From the NCBI GenBank assembly GCA_001000035.1, contig LCGX01000033.1, positions 1 through 12,231 on the forward strand: 12,231 bases of DNA, read 5' to 3'. The first letter of the stretch is position 1, and every line of letters starts with the position of its first letter. Origin of the DNA: Candidatus Nomurabacteria bacterium GW2011_GWF2_43_8. GTDB lineage: Bacteria; Patescibacteriota; Minisyncoccia; Phycocordibacterales; UBA9973. The position numbers and the translations under genes were made by a program. Shown here in pieces: positions 7,297 to 12,231 of this stretch. The notes beneath the pieces were generated by a model. That model was not told the origin of the DNA and searched no databases. It saw only the letters and a program-made list of their open reading frames with translations.

Positions 7297-8454
7297 CTAT
7301 TTATAAATTATATTTTTACCTGGTGTTAATTTAGAATTAATAGAAACCTGAGGAGTATTTTCTTTCGTTATTTTCCCGGCAATTTTTGCCTTGATTCCAA
7401 AATCATTCGCTCTTTTTATGCAATGATCAGCGTCTTGTTCATCTATTATTAATAACATACCTTGTCCCCCGTGCCAAACTTCGTAAAACTCTTCATCCGT
7501 AATTTTTCTCCACTCCGCGCATCTACGCATTATTTCCGGCGGTTCCCATAGATCAAAAAGTTCAGCTGAAAGATTTTTCGGGAAAAGAACATCTTTTGCC
7601 AATTTTTCTTTCAATGCGCCTCCCGACAGATGAACGATGGCATGGATCGTAATTTCGGGCTTGAAATCTTTATCGAACCAGCCGTGAAGCGTATTTATAT
7701 ACATATCATAAAGCACCGACGGGTGCGCCGCCTGTTTTATGCTTTTCCCCGCTTCGGGATTTTTCCACCACTCTTTTCCAAATCTTTCCTTTAATGCTTT
7801 GCGCATAGAGCTTATTCCATTACATCTGAAACCCTCTTCTTTCAGCGCAATAATAATTTGTCCGGGAGCTAGTTTTTCTCCCGTAATCATTTTGTCCTTA
7901 TGATATGCACCAATCATTATTCCCGACCAGTTTAATTTTGTTTTTGAATCGGCAATCTCCGAGCCGATAGCGTCGCCCATTTGAGCCGTTTCCCCTTTCA
8001 AAATCACTATCTTATTTTCCTTGGCTACTTTTCCCAAACCCGCTATGGCGCTTTTATAAATTTTACTGACCTCGTCTCCCTCGTTGCCTACCGAGGTAGT
8101 ATCAAAAATATTTACAAAAGCAATCGGCACGCCGCCAAAACGGGTGATATCGCTTGCGGTCATGGCTATGATGTCGTAAGCTGCCAGATGATGAGTTTTG
8201 GCCGCGTCGATTACGATGCCCTTGGTTCCGATTCCGTCCGCCGAGGTCTCGATAAAATATCCTTCCGGAAGATTTTTAAAAACAAAAGGGCGAGGACCGC
8301 GAAATTTCCCCTCGGATAAATCTTTGACTTCCAAAAAAGGAGAGTTGTTATAGCTTGCCTTACAGATAGATCCAGCAAAACTGCTGAACAAAGCTTCCTC
8401 TTCCACATCGACTCCGTCTTGCGAGTAAATCTTTGCTTTGGTTAATTCACTCAT
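7297..8454 (-). CDS. purM: Phosphoribosylformylglycinamidine cyclo-ligase (AIR synthetase)
   Basis: PurM uses ATP to close the imidazole ring, converting FGAM to AIR. The 385-residue protein shows the family order: YSQDGVDVEEE at 10-20, SADGIGTKG at 71-79 (the DGVGTK nucleotide-binding segment), the helix DIIAMTASDITRFGGVP at 94-110, KGETAQMG at 153-160, NGISSMRKAL at 212-221, AHPSVLY at 243-249, HLSGGALKEKL at 275-285 and WHGGQGML at 327-334. It is somewhat longer than the usual 345 residues, and HLSGGALKEKL departs from the common HITGGGL form, so it belongs to a divergent branch. Intact. It starts 3 nt after purE and ends 1 nt before purC, within the pur operon. Confidence 0.94.
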   Translation of the reverse strand: MSELTKAKIYSQDGVDVEEEALFSSFAGSICKASYNNSPFLEVKDLSEGKFRGPRPFVFKNLPEGYFIETSADGIGTKGIVIDAAKTHHLAAYDIIAMTASDITRFGGVPIAFVNIFDTTSVGNEGDEVSKIYKSAIAGLGKVAKENKIVILKGETAQMGDAIGSEIADSKTKLNWSGIMIGAYHKDKMITGEKLAPGQIIIALKEEGFRCNGISSMRKALKERFGKEWWKNPEAGKSIKQAAHPSVLYDMYINTLHGWFDKDFKPEITIHAIVHLSGGALKEKLAKDVLFPKNLSAELFDLWEPPEIMRRCAEWRKITDEEFYEVWHGGQGMLLIIDEQDADHCIKRANDFGIKAKIAGKITKENTPQVSINSKLTPGKNIIYK

Positions 8455-8457
8455 ATT

Positions 8458-8976
8458 TTATTTCTCCAAATATTTTTTGTATCCAATTTCAGAAAGTTTC
8501 TTGCCTTTTGTTTCCACTTCGTTGCTCATTTTTTCTTTGTATATGTTCAACTTTTCTTCTAAATTTTTGTCGCTAAGCGCCAGAATTTGTACAGATAATA
8601 ATCCGGCATTCTTGGCGGCATTGATTCCAACGGTTGCCACCGGCACTCCCGGAGGCATATTCACCGTGGAAAGAAGCGAGTCGAGCCCATCTAGATTTTT
8701 TGCCTTGACCGGCACGCCGATGACTGGAATAGTGGTAAGCGAAGCCATGACTCCCGCCAAATGCGCCGCGCCCCCGGCCCCGGCGATGATTGCCCTAAGC
8801 CCGCGAGATTTCGCGGTTGTAGCGTATTTGTGCGCCAATTCGGGGCTTCTGTGCGCTGAAGCCACTGCTATTTCGTAAGCCACGTCAAATTCTTCGAGAA
8901 CTCGGGCCGCTTCGGCCATCACTTCCAAATCCGAATCCGAACCCATGATGATGCCCACCTTCGGGTTATTTTTCAT
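8458..8976 (-). CDS. purE: N5-carboxyaminoimidazole ribonucleotide mutase
   Basis: This 172-residue class I PurE moves the carboxyl group of N5-CAIR to C4, making CAIR for PurC. The active-site motifs are complete: MGSDSD at 11-16, ASAHRSPE at 39-46 with His42 as the expected catalytic residue, and the glycine-rich AGAGGAAHLAGVMAS that shapes the CAIR site. ATVGINAAKNAGLLSVQIL near 114-132 matches the family C-terminal core. A class I PurE normally needs PurK for N5-CAIR; purK is not in this window. The gap from purD is 39 nt without a Shine-Dalgarno, and purM follows after 3 nt. Intact and confidently identified. Confidence 0.96.
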   Translation of the reverse strand: MKNNPKVGIIMGSDSDLEVMAEAARVLEEFDVAYEIAVASAHRSPELAHKYATTAKSRGLRAIIAGAGGAAHLAGVMASLTTIPVIGVPVKAKNLDGLDSLLSTVNMPPGVPVATVGINAAKNAGLLSVQILALSDKNLEEKLNIYKEKMSNEVETKGKKLSEIGYKKYLEK

Positions 8977-9015
8977 AAGATTATCTTAGCATTAAATTGA
9001 TAAAAAACAATTAAT

Positions 9016-10301
9016 TTATTTTTTAAACGAAAGAGCTTTTTGGCCGACATCTTTCCTGTATTGTATGCCTGCAAACGAAATTTTTTTCGTTGCTTTGTAT
9101 GCTTTAGCAAGCGCTTCTTCTAAAGTGTTTCCCATCGCGCTTATTCCCAGCACTCTCCCGCCATTTGTGACTAAATTGTTATTTTCGATTTTTGTGCCGG
9201 CATGAAAAACAACAATATCGGACTCCGCTTCAGCTTCATCTATGCCAGAAATTATTTTTCCTTTTTCATAATTTTCCGGATACCCGCCGGACGCAAGTAC
9301 AACCGTGCAAGCCGACAGATTTTTCCATTTTATTTCAATTTCGTTTAGTTTTTTATCAATGCACGCGTCAGAAATGTCCAGCAAATCAGTATCAAGAAGA
9401 CGCATGTAAGTTTGCGTTTCTGGGTCGCCGAAACGCGCGTTGTATTCCAAAATTTTTGGGCCGTCTTTGGTCAATATAAGTCCGGGGTAAATCAGTCCCG
9501 AAAAAGAATTTCCGTCCGCGTTCATCCCTTTCAAGGTCGGGGCGACAATATTTTTTTCGATACCCCGGAGAAGTTTATTGGAAACAAAGGGCACCGGAGC
9601 GATGGTACCCATGCCACCGGTATTCGGCCCGGTGTCGCCCTCTCCTATTTTTTTATGGTCCTGGCTTGTCGGAAAAATCGAATAATTCTCTCCGTCCGTA
9701 AACGCGTGGATGGAAATTTCCGGACCTGTTAAAAATTCTTCTATTACCACTTCATTGCCGGACTCTCCGAAAATTTTCTTCACCATGATGTTTTCGAGCG
9801 CTTCGCTAGCCTCCTTCAGTGTCTGGCAGATAATCACGCCTTTCCCCAAGGCGAGCCCGCTTGCTTTGATGACAATCGGGAATGATTGTAGAGCGGCGTA
9901 TTCCTTTGCTTTACCGAAATTATCAAATATCTTGAATTTTGCCGTCGGCAGATTGTGCTTGCGCATAAAATCTTTCGCAAAGGTCTTGGAAGATTCTATC
10001 CGCGTTGCCTTCTTCGTCGGTCCCCAGATTCGCAATCCCACTTTTTGAAATTCATCTACGACACCGAGCGAGAGCGGATCATCCGGAATGGCCAGCGTCA
10101 AATCAATCTTTTCTTTTTGGCGAAATCTAAAAGTTTTGTAGCATCAGTGGCTTTTATGTCTATGTTCGTTCCGATTTTTGCCGTTCCTCCATTTCCGGGC
10201 GCAAAAAAAATCTCCCCCGCGCGCGCCGACTGCGCGACTTTCCAACCAATCGCGTGTTCCCTGCCCCCTCCGCCGATTATCAAAATTTTTTGTTTCAACA
10301 T
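9016..10301 (-). pseudogene. purD: GAR synthetase, single frameshift in an A-run near residue 63
   Basis: PurD ligates glycine to phosphoribosylamine using ATP. Frame one from ATG 10301 gives the Rossmann-like start (LIIGGGGREHAIGW, residues 7-20; APGNGGT; DFAKK) and stops at 10098. The rest continues in the -1 frame to 9016: TLAIPDDPLSLGVVDEF, FAKDFMRKHNLPTA, IKASGLALGKGVII, DTGPNTGGMG and EYNARFGDPETQTY, all standard ATP-grasp PurD motifs. Adding one A to the five-A run at 10114-10118 would restore FAKKEKIDLTL and give about 428 residues, the normal length. The two frames overlap as TTGA (10098-10101), so re-initiation at TTG is possible, but the break falls inside a domain. It starts 8 nt after the kinase-like gene. 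A sequencing indel, a recent mutation or low-level frameshifting could each explain it. Confidence 0.9.
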
Positions 10302-10309
10302 AATAATTA

Positions 10310-11035
10310 TTATGAATAATTTTCTAAATCACTATTATTTACGTTGTTAATAGCTTGTTTATAATAGTATTCAACCCTATCTAAAAATATTTTTTTAAAA
10401 TCAGGGCTGATATTGTCTCTCCAAAATCCAACTAGTGCTGTTCGTATGTTTTGGACATTGTGCAACCCGATAGATTTTGAGGGTTTATTTTCCCGAAAGT
10501 TATCAAAATCACCCAGGACAAAATCAATTTTTGTTGGTTGACTTTTACTTATAATAAAAAATGGTGCGTCGTTATAAAATTTTATCCCTTTTTGGGCTGC
10601 TTTTAAACCTTCAGCAAAAAAACTGGCAAGAAATTCATCCAAGTTCTCAATTTCTTCAATTAAAGGTTGTTTAAAATCGACTATACTTAATTCACTATTA
10701 CTTCCTATACATATTTGATCATTTAAAAAACCTGTGGTCATCAATATCTTTTTTTTATCCTTACTTATTCTAAAAGTTGGAAATACCCTTAACCCGGCTT
10801 TTTTAGCTAAAGAATAATTTTCAAATGCTCGTTTTGCGTCCTTTTCGGCTATATCCAACGAAACTGGATCGCCACTGAAAGAATATTTTTTTATTATAAA
10901 TCTTTTTCTATGGCCGCCAATTTCAATAACAGTATCAAAAACCCTACCAAATGCCCCTCTAGTGATAAGATTTTCACTGATTACATGGGTTGACACTTCT
11001 TTTCCAGTATGTTTTTGAAATATGTCTTCTCTCAT
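10310..11035 (-). CDS. Kinase-fold-like protein, function unknown
   Basis: A 241-residue soluble protein. The N-terminal half resembles a protein-kinase/aminoglycoside-kinase N-lobe. RGAFGRVFD (26-34) looks like a glycine-rich loop, RFIIKKY (45-51) a beta-3 lysine strand, FENYSLAKKAGLRVFP (71-86) an alpha-C/beta-4 region with Glu72, and KILMTTGFL (96-104) a hinge. In the C-terminal half GIKFYNDAPFFII (150-162) sits where the catalytic loop should be, and FVLGDFDNF (172-180) resembles a DFG-type metal site. The usual Asn five residues after the catalytic Asp is absent (Ile161), so activity may be lost or unusual. It follows the ArsR-like gene by 34 nt and precedes purD by 8 nt. No Shine-Dalgarno is seen. 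The fold assignment is by motif order only; the substrate is unknown. Confidence 0.6.
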   Translation of the reverse strand: MREDIFQKHTGKEVSTHVISENLITRGAFGRVFDTVIEIGGHRKRFIIKKYSFSGDPVSLDIAEKDAKRAFENYSLAKKAGLRVFPTFRISKDKKKILMTTGFLNDQICIGSNSELSIVDFKQPLIEEIENLDEFLASFFAEGLKAAQKGIKFYNDAPFFIISKSQPTKIDFVLGDFDNFRENKPSKSIGLHNVQNIRTALVGFWRDNISPDFKKIFLDRVEYYYKQAINNVNNSDLENYS

Positions 11036-11069
11036 TTTATTAAAATTTTTAACTTATCTTTTATTAATT

Positions 11070-11099
11070 TTATTCTAATGTTCTAACGAACTTTAGAAC
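11070..11099. promoter_or_regulatory. Second dyad element, inside the 3' end of arsR
   Basis: These 30 bases match 26 of 30 with the element at 11345-11374, in the same orientation. The half-sites are ATTCTAA (11072-11078) and TTAGAAC (11093-11099), with GTTC/GAAC arms around the centre. It encodes the last residues and stop of the regulator and lies 35-64 nt upstream of the kinase-like start, so it could control that gene or act as an auxiliary operator. The corresponding -35 position is poor, so a promoter here is not clear. Confidence 0.55.
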
Positions 11100-11342
11100 T
11101 TGTAATCCACGTTTAGTAAGTTTATGTCGTACGGAGTGAAAATCATTTCTTTTCATTACTAACCCAGCTATAGACATTTTAGCTATGTGTGAAGATATAT
11201 TCTTGAATTCAGATTTTACTTTTTCCGCAATCTCTATGACCGATAATTCAGGTTCTTTTTGTAAAAGGCTAAGAATTTGTATTCTCCTGTGGCTGGCAAA
11301 CCCTTTTATTATTTTTTCTAACTCTCGATTGGATCTTTTCAT
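11070..11342 (-). CDS. ArsR-like winged-helix transcriptional regulator
   Basis: A 90-residue DNA-binding protein with the ArsR/MarR-type winged-helix layout. Helices cover ELEKIIKGFASHRRIQILSL (7-26). The helix-turn-helix SVIEIAEKVKSEFKNISSHIA (34-54) follows, then the AGLVMKRNDFHSVRHKLTKRG wing at about 59-79 and a last helix. There is no cysteine and no recognisable ELCVCD metal box, so it is unlikely to be a classic metal sensor; the signal is unknown. Its coding end overlaps one copy of a dyad element whose other copy lies just upstream of its start, which suggests autoregulation. ATG at 11342 is 50 nt after the purN stop. It is probably co-transcribed with the kinase-like gene. Confidence 0.85.
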   Translation of the reverse strand: MKRSNRELEKIIKGFASHRRIQILSLLQKEPELSVIEIAEKVKSEFKNISSHIAKMSIAGLVMKRNDFHSVRHKLTKRGLQVLKFVRTLE

Positions 11343-11346
11343 AGTT

Positions 11347-11374
11347 ATTCTAATATTCTATAGAACTTTAGAAT
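11347..11374. promoter_or_regulatory. Predicted ArsR operator over its own promoter
   Basis: A 28-bp dyad is centred at 11360/11361, immediately upstream of the regulator's ATG. The outer arms ATTCTAA/TTAGAAT are perfect and the central 10 bp TTCTATAGAA is a perfect palindrome on the same axis; only the short spacers differ. It covers the -10 and most of the spacer of the predicted promoter, the typical arrangement for repression by a small winged-helix dimer. Confidence 0.65.
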
Positions 11375-11383
11375 TAATTTCAA
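11355..11383 (-). promoter_or_regulatory. Predicted promoter of the arsR/kinase-like pair
   Basis: On the minus strand -35 TTGAAA (11383-11378, 5 of 6) and -10 TAGAAT (11360-11355, 5 of 6) are separated by exactly 17 nt. Transcription would start near 11348, only about 5 nt before ATG 11342, so the mRNA would be essentially leaderless; no Shine-Dalgarno is present, consistent with that. The -10 lies inside the dyad operator. This promoter would also feed purD and the genes beyond it. Confidence 0.5.
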
Positions 11384-11392
11384 CTACAGATT

Positions 11393-12013
11393 TTATTGTT
11401 TCGTCAGTTTTTCCAAAACTTCCACATACAGCTGATTTTCTTTTTTCTTCAATCTGGAATAAAGGGATTCGACGTTGTCGTAAGCTTCAATTTTTTCAAA
11501 GGTTCTTCCCAATACCGGCCCGAAATCAAAATTGGAAGTCAGAAAGTGAACGGAAGAGCCAGCAAAGGTTGATTTTTTGTCCAGGAAATTTTGGATGGCT
11601 TTGGTTGTCAGCATTCCCTTGTTCCAAAGCGCTTCCGTGCCGTCGGGGTTTTTTACGCCCCCGCCGATCGTATCCGGCACGAGTCCGGGGTGCAGATTTA
11701 AAATTTTATGGGGGTACGCAAGAATTACTTCGTTTAAGATAATTTGTTTCCAGCCGGCCAGGCAGGCGTAATCGAGGTCCAATTTTTGCAAAAGCGGCAG
11801 GAGATCCTCTTTTTTCTCACAGATTTCGATTTTTAAATTATGTTTTCTGGCGCGTTCCAATCCCGGCACGCCGGCTTTGTCGGAAATAACCGCGCGGATT
11901 TCGGCTTTGATTTTACCCGCCTCGACTCCGTCGATTATAGCCTGAAGATTAGTGCCGGTGCCGGCGTCGGAGATAAGGACCGCTAATTTCAATTTATTCT
12001 TTCGGGACATCAT
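11393..12013 (-). CDS. purN: Phosphoribosylglycinamide formyltransferase
   Basis: This 206-residue enzyme transfers a formyl group from 10-formyl-THF to GAR. The N-terminal SDAGTGTNLQAII (15-27) forms the phosphate-binding loop. The catalytic triad is present: Asn106 and His108 in LNLHPGLVP, and Asp163 in FDFGPVLGR. Relative to E. coli PurN, the segment between HPGLVP and the SSVHFLT strand is longer and Gly-rich (DTIGGGVKNPDGTEALWNKG, 114-133), a branch-specific variation near the active site. A clear Shine-Dalgarno (GAGGT, 5 nt before the first of two ATGs) is present, and the start overlaps the end of purF by 20 nt; ATG 12010 is an alternative start. Intact. Confidence 0.93.
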   Translation of the reverse strand: MMSRKNKLKLAVLISDAGTGTNLQAIIDGVEAGKIKAEIRAVISDKAGVPGLERARKHNLKIEICEKKEDLLPLLQKLDLDYACLAGWKQIILNEVILAYPHKILNLHPGLVPDTIGGGVKNPDGTEALWNKGMLTTKAIQNFLDKKSTFAGSSVHFLTSNFDFGPVLGRTFEKIEAYDNVESLYSRLKKKENQLYVEVLEKLTKQ

Positions 12014-12230
12014 AATTTACCTCTTTCTGTCGCTCTTTTAAATCAATCGGGTAAATGCCCGTAAAAAAGGAAGTGGAAAGATGGCTTTTGGGCAGGCCGA
12101 TGGATTTTATCATGTTGTCCAAAGATAGATAATGAAGAGAGGTAGCGCCAAGGAATTTGCGGACCTGCTCCACTGTCTTGTTCGAGGCGACAAGTTTTTT
12201 CTGTTCCGGAGTATCAATCCCGTAAAAATC
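11994..12230 (-). CDS. purF: Amidophosphoribosyltransferase, C-terminal 78 residues
   Basis: A minus-strand frame enters from the right edge and stops at TAA 11996-11994. It reads DFYGIDTPEQKKLVASNKTV, then EQVRKFLGATSLHYLSLDNM, and ends with TSFFTGIYPIDLKERQ and DVPKE. This is the C-terminal part of PurF: family members carry the GAxSLxYLSL element and the FTGxYP motif near the end. The enzyme makes phosphoribosylamine from PRPP and glutamine, the committed step of purine synthesis. The catalytic glutaminase half lies outside the window. The stop overlaps the purN start by 20 nt, placing purF-purN in one transcript. Confidence 0.9.
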   Translation of the reverse strand, partial: DFYGIDTPEQKKLVASNKTVEQVRKFLGATSLHYLSLDNMIKSIGLPKSHLSTSFFTGIYPIDLKERQKEVNYDVPKE

Positions 12231-12231
12231 A

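Noticed and set aside
10098..10100. TGA in purD as a recoded sense codon (TGA=Gly lineages)
   Set aside because: Reading through TGA in the same frame gives non-homologous sequence; PurD continues in a different frame. TGA also acts as the real stop of purB.
10098..10118. Programmed -1 frameshifting in purD as the main explanation
   Set aside because: The site is C AAA AAG rather than the strong A AAA AAG heptamer and no clear stimulatory structure was seen; a one-base loss in a homopolymer is simpler. Kept only as an alternative.
10302..10309. Independent promoter for purD after the kinase-like gene
   Set aside because: The gap is only 8 nt and no convincing -35/-10 pair was noticed; co-transcription is simpler.
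1..12231. CRISPR array, tRNA/rRNA genes, insertion sequences or att sites
   Set aside because: No regularly spaced repeats, no cloverleaf or rRNA-like segments, and no transposase or integrase frame were seen on either strand.

Overview
This window looks like part of a small, streamlined bacterial genome of the Candidate Phyla Radiation (Patescibacteria, probably Parcubacteria-like). The basis is family resemblance and gene packing, not a phylogenetic marker. Every real gene lies on the minus strand. Intergenic gaps are mostly 1-50 nt or ATGA-type overlaps. A Cys-rich double zinc-ribbon protein of a kind I associate with this group is present. TGA is used as a normal stop (purB), so this is not one of the TGA=Gly lineages.

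Layout in transcription order (right to left): the C-terminal end of purF (12230-11994), purN (12013-11393), an ArsR-like winged-helix regulator (11342-11070), a kinase-fold-like protein (11035-10310), purD (10301-9016, one frameshift), purE (8976-8458), purM (8454-7297), purC (7295-6403, broken by a frameshift or deletion), purB (6401-5013), the Cys-rich zinc-ribbon protein (5016-3271), a short MreD-like membrane protein (3235-2966), the cell-wall transpeptidase PBP2/mrdA (2962-1271), a 244-nt intergenic region with inverted repeats and a good promoter, and finally a secreted modular surface protein (1026-1, open at the left edge).

The pur genes cover much of the route from PRPP to AMP: PurF, PurN, PurD, PurE, PurM, PurC and PurB are here. 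PurL/Q/S, PurK, PurH and PurA are not in the window. Two steps, GAR synthetase (purD) and SAICAR synthetase (purC), have disrupted frames. Both N- and C-terminal parts still read as conserved protein, so the lesions are either recent or sequence errors. The purC lesion fits collapse of a short direct repeat. The purD lesion fits loss of one A from a homopolymer.

The most interesting non-housekeeping items are two. First, an ArsR-like regulator plus a kinase-fold-like gene sits inside the purine cluster, with two near-identical ~28-30 bp dyad elements: one over the predicted arsR promoter, the other over the last codons of arsR just ahead of the kinase-like gene. Second, the Cys-rich protein is coupled to purB by an ATGA overlap. 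It carries the same zinc-ribbon module at both ends with conserved spacing, around a Cys/Asn-rich repetitive core.
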